Shown here one piece after another: positions 17,790 to 28,781 of a DNA stretch of 64,000 bases. The notes beneath the pieces are model-generated. The model made no database searches, was not told the origin of the DNA, and was given only the letters and a program-made list of their open reading frames with translations. A program made the position numbers and the translations under genes. The stretch comes from Streptomyces camelliae (GTDB lineage: Bacteria; Actinomycetota; Actinomycetes; Streptomycetales; Streptomycetaceae). The stretch is from positions 7,440,001 to 7,504,000 of the forward strand of contig NZ_CP115300.1 of NCBI RefSeq assembly GCF_027625935.1. The letters run 5' to 3'. Numbering within the stretch: position 1 is the stretch's first letter; every line of letters starts with the position of its first letter.

Positions 17790-18884
17790 ATGTCGAAACT
17801 CGGCAACCTCGGCGCTCGACTGCACCGCGGCGAGATCAGCTACGACTTCGTCGGCAAGCGCAAGATCTGGTACGGCATCTCCATCCTGATCACCATCACG
17901 GCCATCCTCGGCCTGGCGGTGCGCGGGCTGAACATGGGCATCGAGTTCAAGGGCGGCGCGGTCTTCACCACGCCGACCCATATGAGCACCTCGGTCACCC
18001 AGGCGGAGACGTACGCCAAGGACGCCTCCGGTCATGAGGCCATCGTGCAGAAGCTCGGCAACGGCAGCCTGCGCATCCAGATCGCCGGCATCGACACCGG
18101 CCAGTCCGACAAGATCAAGCAGGACCTGGCCAAGGACCTGAACCTCGACCCCGAGAGGCTCGCGGCCGACCTGGTCGGCCCGAGCTGGGGCCAGCAGATC
18201 GCCAGCAAGGCCTGGGAGGGCCTGGCGATCTTCATGGTGCTCGTCGTGATCTACCTGGCCATCGCCTTCGAGTGGCGCATGGCCGTCGCGGCCCTCGTCG
18301 CGCTGATCCACGACATCACCATCACGACCGGTATCTACGCCCTCGTCGGCTTCGAGGTCACGCCCGGTACGGTCATCGGTCTGCTGACCATCCTCGGTTA
18401 CTCGCTCTACGACACGGTCGTCGTCTTCGACAGCCTCAAGGAGCAGACGAAGGACATCACCAAGCAGACCCGCTGGACCTACAGCGACATCGCCAACCGG
18501 TCGATCAACGGCACCCTGGTCCGCTCCATCAACACCACGGTCGTCGCCCTGCTGCCGGTCGCCGGTCTGCTGTTCATCGGCGGCGGCTTCCTCGGCGCCG
18601 GCACGCTCAACGACATCTCCCTGTCGCTCTTCGTCGGCCTCGCGGCCGGTGCCTACTCCTCGATCTTCATCGCCACGCCGCTCGTCGCCGACCTCAAGGA
18701 GCGCGAGCCGGCGATGAAGGCCCTCACCAAGCGGGTCCTGGCCAAGCGCGCCCAGGCCGCCGCGGAGGAGGACCTCGCGGCCGACCGCGCCGCCCTGGAC
18801 GAGGACGGATCCGACGACACCGCCCCCGCCGTCGTGGGCCCCCGCGGCCGGGGCCGCGGCCGAGCCTCCGGGAAGCGCCGATGA
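17790..18884 (+). CDS. secF: Protein translocase subunit SecF
   Basis: Partner of SecD in post-translocational pulling, 364 residues with six TM segments. TM1 ends in GLNMGIEFKGGAVF, the SecF signature. The second TM block contains TILGYSLYDTVVVFDSLKE, where the Asp belongs to the conserved proton-relay region. The C-terminal tail is charged and ends in an Arg/Gly-rich stretch. GAAGGAGG precedes the ATG, three bases after the secD stop. The stop overlaps the apt ATG. Confidence 0.96.
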   Translation: MSKLGNLGARLHRGEISYDFVGKRKIWYGISILITITAILGLAVRGLNMGIEFKGGAVFTTPTHMSTSVTQAETYAKDASGHEAIVQKLGNGSLRIQIAGIDTGQSDKIKQDLAKDLNLDPERLAADLVGPSWGQQIASKAWEGLAIFMVLVVIYLAIAFEWRMAVAALVALIHDITITTGIYALVGFEVTPGTVIGLLTILGYSLYDTVVVFDSLKEQTKDITKQTRWTYSDIANRSINGTLVRSINTTVVALLPVAGLLFIGGGFLGAGTLNDISLSLFVGLAAGAYSSIFIATPLVADLKEREPAMKALTKRVLAKRAQAAAEEDLAADRAALDEDGSDDTAPAVVGPRGRGRGRASGKRR

Positions 18885-19420
18885 CCGACATCAAGGAGCT
18901 GCTGCTCAGCCGTATCCGTGACGTCGCCGACTACCCCGAGCCGGGCGTGATGTTCAAGGACATCACCCCGCTCCTCGCGGACCCGGCCGCGTTCACGGCG
19001 CTCACCGACGCGCTCGCCGAGATCGCGACGGAGACCGGCGCGACCAAGGTCGTCGGCCTGGAGGCCCGGGGCTTCATCCTCGGCGCCCCGGTCGCCGTCC
19101 GCGCCGGCCTCGGCTTCATCCCGGTCCGCAAGGCGGGCAAGCTCCCCGGAGCGACCCTGCGCCAGGCCTATGACCTGGAGTACGGCTCGGCCGAGATCGA
19201 GATCCACGCCGAGGACCTGACCTCCGCCGACCGCGTCCTGATCGTGGACGACGTCCTCGCGACGGGTGGTACGGCAGAGGCGGCGATCCACCTCATCCAG
19301 CGCGCTGGAGCCGAGGTCTCGGGCCTGGCGGTGCTGATGGAGCTGGGCTTCCTCGCCGGCCGGGCCCGGCTGGCCCCGGCCCTCGGCGAGGCTCCCCTGG
19401 AGGCACTGCTCCAGGTCTGA
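18881..19420 (+). CDS. apt: Adenine phosphoribosyltransferase
   Basis: Salvages adenine to AMP using PRPP, 179 residues, cytoplasmic. The PRPP loop VLIVDDVLATGGTA is intact, with GLEARGFILGAPVA upstream and FIPVRKAGKLPG as the conserved flexible segment. The ATGA overlap with secF couples the two genes. The neighbourhood secD-secF-apt-relA is typical of streptomycetes. Confidence 0.96.
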   Translation: MTDIKELLLSRIRDVADYPEPGVMFKDITPLLADPAAFTALTDALAEIATETGATKVVGLEARGFILGAPVAVRAGLGFIPVRKAGKLPGATLRQAYDLEYGSAEIEIHAEDLTSADRVLIVDDVLATGGTAEAAIHLIQRAGAEVSGLAVLMELGFLAGRARLAPALGEAPLEALLQV

Positions 19421-19424
19421 CAGG

Positions 19425-19505
19425 CCCCGCCCTGCTCGTCGTCACGGCCGCCCCCGCCCTGCTCGTCGTCACGGCCGCCCCCGCCCTGCTCGTCGTCACG
19501 GCCGC
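19425..19505. repeat. Three tandem copies of a 27-bp unit between apt and relA
   Basis: The unit begins CCCCGCCCTGCTCGTCGTCA and ends CGGCCGC. It is repeated three times without mismatch, starting four bases after the apt stop codon. Each copy ends in ACGGCCGC, most of the left arm of the terminator hairpin that follows. The rest of the 327-base gap to relA holds that hairpin, a small TCCTG/CAGGA hairpin near 19626-19640, a possible -10 TACCAT at 19691, and the relA ribosome binding site. Confidence 0.95.
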
Positions 19506-19530
19506 CCCGGCACCTCGCCGGGGCGGCCGT
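19498..19530 (+). terminator. Terminator after apt
   Basis: Perfect 13-bp stem (ACGGCCGCCCCGG with its complement) and a seven-base loop. The left arm overlaps the last copy of the 27-bp repeat, and partial extra copies of that arm lie in the upstream repeats. Confidence 0.75.
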
Positions 19531-19747
19531 ACGCATGCGGCGGGCACCCGCGGGCAACCCTCCCGGGACACTCCCCGCACGCCCCCGAACACCTGGAATC
19601 CACCGTCCGGAATCCGGCGGCGGCCTCCTGTGTTTCAGGAGTGAGCGGTCCTCACAGCCGCCTGGAGGCGATGACCAGCCGCAGGATCGCTACCATGGGG
19701 TCTCCGGAGCCTGACCGGGGGACCCGGATCGCGCACGAGGAGTCCTC

Positions 19748-22282
<2,535 letters not shown>

Positions 22283-22290
22283 AAGACCCC

Positions 22291-22324
22291 GGACCGCAAA
22301 GTACCCAGGACCGCAAAGAACCCA
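22291..22324. repeat. Two tandem copies of a 17-bp unit after relA
   Basis: GGACCGCAAAGTACCCA is followed directly by GGACCGCAAAGAACCCA (one difference), then a partial third copy GGACCA. It lies between the relA stop and the terminator. No function can be assigned. Confidence 0.8.
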
Positions 22325-22335
22325 GGACCACGAGG

Positions 22336-22367
22336 AAAGGGCCCCGTACGTGCGTACGGGGCCCTTT
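22336..22367. terminator. Bidirectional terminator between relA and the DUF349 gene
   Basis: Perfect 15-bp arms (AAAGGGCCCCGTACG with its complement) flank two bases. A/T runs at both ends allow termination of both convergent genes. Confidence 0.9.
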
Positions 22368-22387
22368 CACGCAAGCGGCGGGGAGTC

Positions 22388-23617
22388 TCAGCCGCCGAAC
22401 TCCTGCAGACCCTTCAGAGCCTGGTCCAGGAGCGCCTGGCGGCCCTCCAGCTCACGCTCCAGCTTGTCGGCCTTGGCGTTGTTGCCCTGGCCGCGCGCCT
22501 GCTCGATCTGCGCCTTCAGCTTGTCCACGGCGGCCTGCAGCTGACCGGTGAGCCCCTCGGCACGCGCGCGTGCCTCGGGGTTCGTGCGGCGCCACTCGGT
22601 CTCCTCGGCCTCCTGGATCGCCCGCTCGACGGCGTGCATCCGGCCCTCGACCTTCGGCCGCGCGTCCCGCGGGACGTGGCCGATGGCCTCCCAGCGCTCG
22701 TTGACCGAGCGGAAGGCGGCCCGGGCGGCCTTGAGGTCCGTGACCGGGAGGATCTTCTCAGCCTCCTCGGCCAGCTCCTCCTTCAGCTTCAGGTTCTCCG
22801 CCTGCTCCGCGTCCCGCTCGGCGAAGACCGAGCTGCGGGCGGCGAAGAACACGTCCTGGGCGCCGCGGAAGCGGTTCCACAGATCGTCCTCGTGCTCGCG
22901 CTGGGCGCGACCCGCGGCCTTCCACTCCGCCATCAGGTCGCGGTAGCGGGCCGCCGTCGGACCCCAGTCCGTCGAAGCCGACAGCGACTCGGCCTCGGCG
23001 ACCAGCCGTTCCTTGGTCCGGCGGGCCTCCTCGCGCTGCGCGTCCAGCTGTGCGAAGTGCGCCTTGCGGCGCTTGGAGAACGCCGAGCGGGCGTGCGAGA
23101 AGCGGTGCCACAGCTCGTCGTCGGACTTGCGGTCCAGCCGCGGCAGACCCTTCCAGGTGTCCACCAGCGCCCGCAGCCGCTCACCCGCGGCCCGCCACTG
23201 GTCGGACTGCGCCAGCTGCTCGGCCTCGGTGACCAGGTCCTCTTTGGCCTTGCGGGCCTCGTCGGACTGCTTGGCCCGCTGCTGCTTGCGCTCCTCCCGG
23301 CGCGCCTCCACGGTCTGCACGAGCTTGTCCAGCCGCGTGCGGAGCGCGTCGAGGTCGCCGACCGCGTGGTGCGCCTCCACCTGCTCACGCAGGTGGTCGA
23401 TCGCGGCCTGGGCGTCCTTCGCCGACAGGTCGGTGGTCTGCACTCGCTTTTCGAGGAGGCCGATCTCGACAACCAGGCCCTCGTACTTGCGCTCGAAGTA
23501 GGCAAGCGCCTCCTCAGGGGAGCCGGCCGCCCAGGATCCGACGACCTGCTCGCCGTCGGCCGTACGCACGTACACGGTCCCCGTCTCGTCGACGCGGCCC
23601 CACGGGTCGCTGCTCAC
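22388..23617 (-). CDS. DUF349-domain coiled-coil protein
   Basis: 409 residues, almost entirely helical and charged. It contains at least three repeats of the DUF349 type with a W-x4-R pattern (for example DQWRAAGERLRALVDTWKGL, and DWGPTAARYRDLMAEWKAAG, each followed by LW.RF). GGAGG precedes the GTG start. No signal peptide or TM segment is present. Proteins of this family are poorly characterised. The coiled-coil repeats suggest a structural or nucleic-acid-associated role, which is inference. It is transcribed convergently to relA. Confidence 0.9.
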   Translation of the reverse strand: MSSDPWGRVDETGTVYVRTADGEQVVGSWAAGSPEEALAYFERKYEGLVVEIGLLEKRVQTTDLSAKDAQAAIDHLREQVEAHHAVGDLDALRTRLDKLVQTVEARREERKQQRAKQSDEARKAKEDLVTEAEQLAQSDQWRAAGERLRALVDTWKGLPRLDRKSDDELWHRFSHARSAFSKRRKAHFAQLDAQREEARRTKERLVAEAESLSASTDWGPTAARYRDLMAEWKAAGRAQREHEDDLWNRFRGAQDVFFAARSSVFAERDAEQAENLKLKEELAEEAEKILPVTDLKAARAAFRSVNERWEAIGHVPRDARPKVEGRMHAVERAIQEAEETEWRRTNPEARARAEGLTGQLQAAVDKLKAQIEQARGQGNNAKADKLERELEGRQALLDQALKGLQEFGG

Positions 23618-23761
23618 AGCGCCTCCTCCACATGATGCCTGCGAGGGGCTTCAGCGCCCCCGGGCATCGTCCACAGTTTCGTCACGGCCAACATAGGCGA
23701 CCGGCGGGCGGCCTGTCCGCATCCAGCGCGACCGAAATTCCGCAGTTGGCCGTCATTGCCG

Positions 23762-24592
23762 TCAGGACTTCGTCACCGTCGCCTTGTTGATCACGACGGT
23801 CGCGTTCGGCGCGGTGTTGCCCGAGGTCGGGTCGGCTGCCTGCGCACCGGCCGCCGCAATCTTCTGCAGCACCTTCATGCCGGCCGCCGACACGGTGCCG
23901 AAGGGCGTGTAGCTGGGCGGCAGCGGGCTGTTCTTGTAGACCAGGAAGAACTGGCTGCCGCCGGTGTGCTTCTGCCCGGTGTTGGCCATCGCCACCGTGC
24001 CCGCCGGGTACGTGTTGCCCTTCAGGCTCTTGTCCTTCAGGTTCTCGTCCGGGAGCGTGTAGCCCGGCCCGCCCATGCCGGTGCCCTGCGGGTCGCCGCA
24101 CTGGAGCACGAAGATGCCGTCCGTGGTCAGACGGTGGCACTTGGTGTGGTCGAAGTAGCCCTGGCCGGCCAGGAAGTTGAACGAGTTCACCGTGTGCGGG
24201 GCCGCCGCCGTCTTCAGCGCGATGTCGATGTCACCGCACGTCGTGGCGAGCTTCATCGTGTAGTTCGCCGACGTGTCGATCGCCATCGCCGGCTCCTTCT
24301 TCCAGCTCAGCTTCTTCACCGAGCCGGCCGCCGGCTTCGCGCAGGGGTCCGGGGCCTTGCTGGTCGGCGACGCGCTCGGCGTGGTGTCGGCGGCGGCGTT
24401 CGCCTTCTTGTCGTCGTTCTTCAGTACGCCGGTCGTGTACAGCGCGACACTGCCGATCACGACCACGCCCAGTACCGACGCGATCACGGAGTTGCGCAGG
24501 CGGGCCTTGCGGCGCGCCTCGGTGCGCCGCTGCTGCTGCCGCAAGAACTTCTCCCGGGCGAGCTGACGCCGCCGCTGCTCCTGGCTGACCAC
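23762..24592 (-). CDS. Membrane-anchored cyclophilin-type peptidyl-prolyl isomerase
   Basis: Predicted to catalyse proline cis-trans isomerisation outside the cytoplasmic membrane, 276 residues. A basic cytoplasmic start (RRRQLAREKFLRQQQRRTEARRKAR) comes before one TM helix (about 33-54). A Thr/Ser/Pro linker follows, then the cyclophilin domain with TVNSFNFLAGQGYFD, CHRL and QCGDPQGTGMGGPGYTLPDE. The GTG start is preceded by GGAGAG. The MBL-fold gene is divergent across about 210 bases, where promoters for both are expected but not clearly readable. Confidence 0.93.
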   Translation of the reverse strand: MVSQEQRRRQLAREKFLRQQQRRTEARRKARLRNSVIASVLGVVVIGSVALYTTGVLKNDDKKANAAADTTPSASPTSKAPDPCAKPAAGSVKKLSWKKEPAMAIDTSANYTMKLATTCGDIDIALKTAAAPHTVNSFNFLAGQGYFDHTKCHRLTTDGIFVLQCGDPQGTGMGGPGYTLPDENLKDKSLKGNTYPAGTVAMANTGQKHTGGSQFFLVYKNSPLPPSYTPFGTVSAAGMKVLQKIAAAGAQAADPTSGNTAPNATVVINKATVTKS

Positions 24593-24804
24593 CGGGTTCT
24601 CTCCTCATGCGTGTCGTGTGTCGACCGGTACGCGTGCGGCTGCGTGGTTCTCATGGGCCGACCGCTGCGTGTTAGCCCCGTACCGTATATGGGTTCGCTG
24701 AGGAAACGGCAGCGCCGGTAGGCTCTGACTGCGACTGTCGCCGCCGGCAAGCCCTCCGCGAGCCGTCTGCAAGCCGTACCCCATCGACACAACGAAGGAC
24801 GATC

Positions 24805-25518
24805 GTGCTCATTGCCGGGTTCCCCGCCGGGGCCTGGGGGACGAACTGCTACCTCGTCGCCCCCGCCCCCGGTGAGGAGTGCGTGATCATCGACCCGGGC
24901 CACCAGGCCGCCGAAGGCGTCGAGGAAGCACTGAAGAAGCATCGGCTCAAGCCCGTCGCCGTCGTCCTCACCCACGGCCACCTCGATCACGTGGCCTCGG
25001 TCGTCCCGGTCTGCGGGGCCCACGACGTACCGGCCTGGATCCACCCCGAGGACCGGTACATGATGAGCGACCCCGAGAAGGCGCTCGGCCGCTCCATCGG
25101 CATGCCGCTGATGGGCGAGCTGACCGTGGGGGAGCCGGACGACGTCCGCGAGCTGACGAACGGCACCACCCTCTCGCTGGCCGGGCTGGAGTTCTCCGTC
25201 GCGCACGCGCCGGGCCATACCAAGGGGTCGGTGACCTTCCGGATGCCCGAGACCGCCGACATCCCGTCGGTGTTCTTCTCCGGGGATCTGCTGTTCGCCG
25301 GCTCCATCGGACGCACCGACCTGCCGGGCGGATCCATGGCGGACATGCTGGAGTCGCTGGCCCGCGTGTGCCTGCCGCTCGACGACTCCACCGTGGTGCT
25401 GTCCGGCCACGGCCCCCAGACGACCATCGGCCAGGAGCGCGCCACCAACCCCTATCTGCGGCAGGTGGCGGCCGGCCAGGGAGCGGACATGAACACCGCT
25501 CCCCGACGAGGAATGTGA
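24805..25518 (+). CDS. MBL-fold metallo-hydrolase (glyoxalase II-like)
   Basis: Zinc-dependent hydrolase of the metallo-beta-lactamase fold, 237 residues, probably cytoplasmic. Metal ligands are visible in THGHLDH, HAPGHTKGS and FSGDLLFAGSIGRTD, followed by a final His in LSGHGPQT. This set is characteristic of the hydroxyacylglutathione-hydrolase-like branch. The substrate is unknown, as streptomycetes use mycothiol rather than glutathione. AAGGA precedes the GTG. hisS follows after 15 bases, so the two are probably co-transcribed. Confidence 0.9.
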   Translation: MLIAGFPAGAWGTNCYLVAPAPGEECVIIDPGHQAAEGVEEALKKHRLKPVAVVLTHGHLDHVASVVPVCGAHDVPAWIHPEDRYMMSDPEKALGRSIGMPLMGELTVGEPDDVRELTNGTTLSLAGLEFSVAHAPGHTKGSVTFRMPETADIPSVFFSGDLLFAGSIGRTDLPGGSMADMLESLARVCLPLDDSTVVLSGHGPQTTIGQERATNPYLRQVAAGQGADMNTAPRRGM

Positions 25519-25533
25519 CGAGAGAGCCTTTCC

Positions 25534-26796
25534 GTGAGTACCTTCCAGGCCCCCAAGGGCACCTACGACCTGATCCCGCCGGACTCCGCCAAGTACCTCG
25601 CGGTCCGCGAGGCGATCGCCGCGCCGCTGCGCAACTCGGGTTACGGCTACGTCGAGACGCCCGGCTTCGAGAACGTCGAGCTGTTCGCGCGCGGTGTCGG
25701 CGAGTCCACCGACATCGTCACCAAGGAGATGTACGCCTTCGAGACCAAGGGCGGCGACAGGCTGGCCCTGCGTCCCGAGGGCACGGCCTCCGTGCTGCGC
25801 GCGGCCCTGGAGGCCAGCCTGCACAAGCAGGGCAACCTGCCGGTCAAGCTCTGGTATTCGGGCTCGTACTACCGCTACGAGAAGCCGCAGAAGGGCCGTT
25901 ACCGCCACTTCTCCCAGGTCGGCGCCGAGGCGATCGGCGCGGAGGACCCGGCGCTGGACGCCGAGCTGATCATCCTGGCCGATCAGGCGTACCGCTCGCT
26001 GGGCCTGAGCAACTTCCGGATCCTGCTGAACAGCCTGGGCGACAAGGAGTGCCGGCCGGTGTACCGGGCCGCGCTGCAGGACTTCCTGCGCGGCCTCGAC
26101 CTGGACGAGGACACCCGCCGCCGCGTCGACATCAACCCGCTCCGGGTCCTGGACGACAAGCGCGAGTCGGTCCAGAAGCAGCTCACGGGTGCGCCGATGC
26201 TGCGCGACTTCCTGTGCGACGCCTGCAAGGCCTACCACGAGGAGGTCCGCGAGCTGCTCACCGAGGCGGGCGTGGTCTTCGAGGACGACCCGAAGCTGGT
26301 GCGCGGCCTGGACTACTACACCCGCACCACCTTCGAGTTCGTGCACGACGGCCTGGGCTCCCAGTCCGCGGTGGGCGGCGGCGGCCGCTACGACGGCCTG
26401 TCCGAGATGATCGGCGGCCCGGCGCTGCCCTCGGTCGGCTGGGCCCTGGGTGTCGACCGCACGGTCCTCGCCCTGGAGGCGGAGGGCGTCGAACTGGACC
26501 TCCCGTCCTCGACGTCGGTCTACGCCGTCCCGCTCGGCGAGGAGGCCCGCCGCACACTCTTCGCCAAGGTCACCGAGCTGCGCAAGGCGGGCATCGCGGC
26601 GGACTTCAGTTACGGCGGCAAGGGCCTGAAGGCGGCGATGAAGGCGGCCAACCGGTCGGGGGCCCGTTATGCCCTGGTCCTCGGGGAGCGCGACATCGCC
26701 GAGGGTGTTGTCCAGCTCAAGGACATGGATTCCGGCGAGCAGACGGCGATCGCCCTGGACGCCGTCCGCACGGAACTGAAGTCCAGGCTCGGCTAG
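25534..26796 (+). CDS. hisS: Histidyl-tRNA synthetase
   Basis: Charges tRNA(His), 420 residues, class II. Motif 1 region begins [11 protein letters not shown]. Motif 2 is [20 protein letters not shown]. The histidine-specific motif reads [13 protein letters not shown], motif 3 is [11 protein letters not shown], and the C-terminal anticodon domain begins [11 protein letters not shown]. The GTG start follows a GAGAGA-type site. A strong hairpin ends the transcript. Confidence 0.97.
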   Translation: MSTFQAPKGTYDLIPPDSAKYLAVREAIAAPLRNSGYGYVETPGFENVELFARGVGESTDIVTKEMYAFETKGGDRLALRPEGTASVLRAALEASLHKQGNLPVKLWYSGSYYRYEKPQKGRYRHFSQVGAEAIGAEDPALDAELIILADQAYRSLGLSNFRILLNSLGDKECRPVYRAALQDFLRGLDLDEDTRRRVDINPLRVLDDKRESVQKQLTGAPMLRDFLCDACKAYHEEVRELLTEAGVVFEDDPKLVRGLDYYTRTTFEFVHDGLGSQSAVGGGGRYDGLSEMIGGPALPSVGWALGVDRTVLALEAEGVELDLPSSTSVYAVPLGEEARRTLFAKVTELRKAGIAADFSYGGKGLKAAMKAANRSGARYALVLGERDIAEGVVQLKDMDSGEQTAIALDAVRTELKSRLG

Positions 26797-26807
26797 GCAC
26801 GGCCCGC

Positions 26808-26860
26808 GAGAAGGGCGCCGGACCGCATACGGCGATCACCGCGCGGCCGGCGCCCTTCTC
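26808..26860. terminator. Terminator shared by hisS and the convergent regulator pseudogene
   Basis: Fourteen-base perfect arms (GAGAAGGGCGCCGG with its complement) flank a 25-base loop. The right arm reaches the stop codon of the opposite-strand response-regulator remnant. Confidence 0.75.
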
Positions 26861-27511
26861 ATTGCTCCAGCAGTCTGTGGCGCATCGCGCTCGTCACCGC
26901 CGCCGTCCGGTCGTCCACGCCCAGCTTGCCGAAGATCCGCAGCAGATGGGTCTTCACCGTCGACTCCCCGATGTTGCGTCGACATGCGGCTACCGCCGCG
27001 TGGGCCGGCGGCCGATCTCCGCGTTCGTGCAGCCGTCGGCCACCAGGCGCAGGACTGCCGTCTCGCGTTCCGAGAGCCGGGGGCGTTCCGGTTTCGTGCG
27101 CAACTGGTCGACCGGACGGGCCGCCACCGAGGGGGCCAGGACCGTCTCGCCGCGCGCGGCGGCCCGTACCGCGTCGGCCAACTCGCGGCGGGGGAGGTCC
27201 TTCAGGAGGTAGCCCGCCGCGCCCGCCTCCACGGCTCGCAGGATGTCCCGGTCCGTCTCGTACGTCGTCAGGACGATCACTCGGCACGGCAGCCCGGCGG
27301 CGGTCATCCGGACGATCGAGTCGACGCCGGAGCCGCCCGGCATCCGCAGGGCCATCAGCACGATGTCCGGGCGCAGTTCCGCCGCCAGCGCCTCCGCCCG
27401 CGGTCCGCTCGCCGCGTCGCCGACCACCTCCAGGTCCGGCTCGGCGCTGAGCATGGCGCGCAGTCCCTCCCGTACGACGGGATGGTCGTCGGCCAGGACG
27501 ATCCGGATCAC
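26859..27511 (-). pseudogene. Frameshifted NarL/LuxR-type response regulator
   Basis: The first 160 codons encode a receiver domain (LADDHPVVREGLRAML) and the start of a LuxR HTH (LSERETAVLRLVADGCTNAEIGRR). They then run into a stop. The rest of the HTH, GESTVKTHLLRIFGKLGVDDRTAAV, continues in another frame to 26859. About 25 extra bases, including a second copy of CGTCGAC (26958-26964 and 26977-26983), lie at the break. The phospho-acceptor site reads LMALRMPGG, with Ala54 where these regulators have Asp. Both defects point to decay. A single base error cannot explain the insertion. Confidence 0.85.
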
Positions 27512-27774
27512 GGTCGCTCACTCCCCATGACGGTCGGCACAGGCAGGCGTACGGTCACCGTCGTACCGTCGCCCGGCGCGCTGTGGACGGAAGCCGTGCC
27601 ACCCACCTCGGCGGCGCGGGCGCGCAGCCCGGCCAGACCGTAACCGGTCGACACGGCAGCGGGGTCGAAGCCGCAGCCGTCGTCGTGGACGGACAGGGAC
27701 AGCGTGGCGTCGGCATAGTCGAGACGGACCTCGATCGACGCGCGGGCGGTGGCACGGACGGCGGTCGTGTTCAT
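27508..27774 (-). pseudogene. Remnant of a two-component histidine kinase (HATPase end), apparently fused to a permease start
   Basis: An 88-codon frame. From about residue 13 it matches the end of a NarL-partner kinase: VRLDYADATLSLSVHDDGCGFD (N-terminal part of the G1 box), GYGLAGLRARAAEVGG (G2) and DGTTVTVRLPVP. The dimerisation, sensor and TM parts are missing. The opening MNTTAVRATARA resembles the first residues of ABC-2 permeases. It overlaps the ATPase stop as ATGA, where a permease gene would normally begin. An in-frame deletion joining permease start to kinase end is the simplest reading. It overlaps the regulator start by four bases. Confidence 0.7.
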
Positions 27775-28637
27775 CGCACGGCCTCCTGTCCGGTCAGCCG
27801 GAGGTAGACGTCCTCCAGGGTGGGGCGGGTCACGGTCAGCCCGGGGATCTCGCCGTCGAAGCGGCGCATGAGGCCGGCGACCACGCGGGTCGGCGTGCCG
27901 GTGCGCTCCGTGCGCGGGGAGCCGTCGGGCCCGGTCCAGGTGACTACGGCCTCACCCCCGTACCGGCGGCGCAGCGCGTCGGGTGTGCCCTCGGCGACGA
28001 CCCGGCCTTCGGCCACGACGGCGAGGCGGTCCGCGAGGGTCTCGGCCTCCTCCAGGTAGTGCGTGGTGAGCAGGATCGTCGTGCCCTCGTCGGCGAGCAG
28101 CCGGATCAGGTCCCAGAACCGGCGCCGGGCGGCCGGGTCGAAGCCGGTGGTCGGTTCGTCCAGGAGCAGCAGCTCCGGGCCGCCGATCACGCCGAGTGCC
28201 ACGTCCAGGCGGCGCCGCCGGCCGCCGGAGAGCGACTTGATCCGGCTGTCCGCCTGCGCCTCCAGACCGACCAGGTGGAGGACCTCCTCCGGGTCGCGCG
28301 GACGCGGGTAGTACCGGGCGAAGTGCCGCACCGTCTCGCGGACCGTCAACTCGGCGGGTGTCGATTCGTCCTGCCAGACGATTCCCACCCGAGATCTCCA
28401 CGCGCGCGTGCCCGTCGCCGGATCCGCCCCGAGGACGGACACCTCGCCCGCGTCCCGGGACCGGTTGCCCTGGAGGATCTCCACCGTGGTGCTCTTGCCC
28501 GCGCCATTGGGTCCGAGCAGGCCGAACACCTCGCCGCGCCGGATGGTGAGATCGAGGCCGTCGAGCGCGCGCACGCCCCCGTACCGCTTGCGCAGCCCCC
28601 GGACGTCCACCGCGCGTTCGTTCGCGTGTGCTGTCAT
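27771..28637 (-). CDS. ABC transporter ATP-binding protein without a permease gene
   Basis: ATPase subunit of a drug/ABC-2-type exporter, 288 residues. Walker A is GPNGAGKST, the signature LSGGRRRRLDVAL, and Walker B LLLLDEPTTGFDP with HYLEEAETLADR downstream. The C-terminal extension (VTRPTLEDVYLRLTG) is typical of DrrA/CcmA-like ATPases. All motifs are intact. The expected permease does not follow; only the remnant described for the next frame is present. The ATG at 28637 has just a weak upstream purine stretch (CGGGG). Without a partner the protein may be non-functional or may serve a permease elsewhere. Confidence 0.88.
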   Translation of the reverse strand: MTAHANERAVDVRGLRKRYGGVRALDGLDLTIRRGEVFGLLGPNGAGKSTTVEILQGNRSRDAGEVSVLGADPATGTRAWRSRVGIVWQDESTPAELTVRETVRHFARYYPRPRDPEEVLHLVGLEAQADSRIKSLSGGRRRRLDVALGVIGGPELLLLDEPTTGFDPAARRRFWDLIRLLADEGTTILLTTHYLEEAETLADRLAVVAEGRVVAEGTPDALRRRYGGEAVVTWTGPDGSPRTERTGTPTRVVAGLMRRFDGEIPGLTVTRPTLEDVYLRLTGQEAVR

Positions 28638-28673
28638 GACCCCGAGCTTCGGCCGGAACCGAACGGTCCGCGA

Positions 28674-28710
28674 CCACCGTGCGTACTTCCTTATGTCCTC
28701 CGAACGGTGG
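28674..28710. promoter_or_regulatory. Inverted repeat in the divergent ABC/VKOR promoter region
   Basis: CCACCGT and ACGGTGG, 7 bases each, are separated by 23 bases between the divergent ATPase and VKOR genes. It could be the operator of the decayed two-component system. A possible VKOR -10 (CACAAT) lies at 28729-28734. Evidence is limited to symmetry and position. Confidence 0.3.
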
Positions 28711-28781
28711 ACACACATGCGCGTGCGGCACAATGGCCCGTGCCCGAAGATGGTCCAACTCTCAAGCGACGGAATCGGCGG

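Noticed and set aside
15837..18311. Minus-strand open frame of 824 codons opposite secD/secF
   Set aside because: Same cause: mirror image of third-position G+C bias in genuine sec genes; no ribosome binding site and no recognisable domain.
19425..19505. CRISPR array
   Set aside because: The 27-bp units are directly adjacent with no spacers, and there are only three; this is a tandem repeat.
19168..19592. Minus-strand peptide with DDEQGGGGR repeats
   Set aside because: Produced only by the 27-bp DNA repeat in antisense; no start signals and it overlaps apt.
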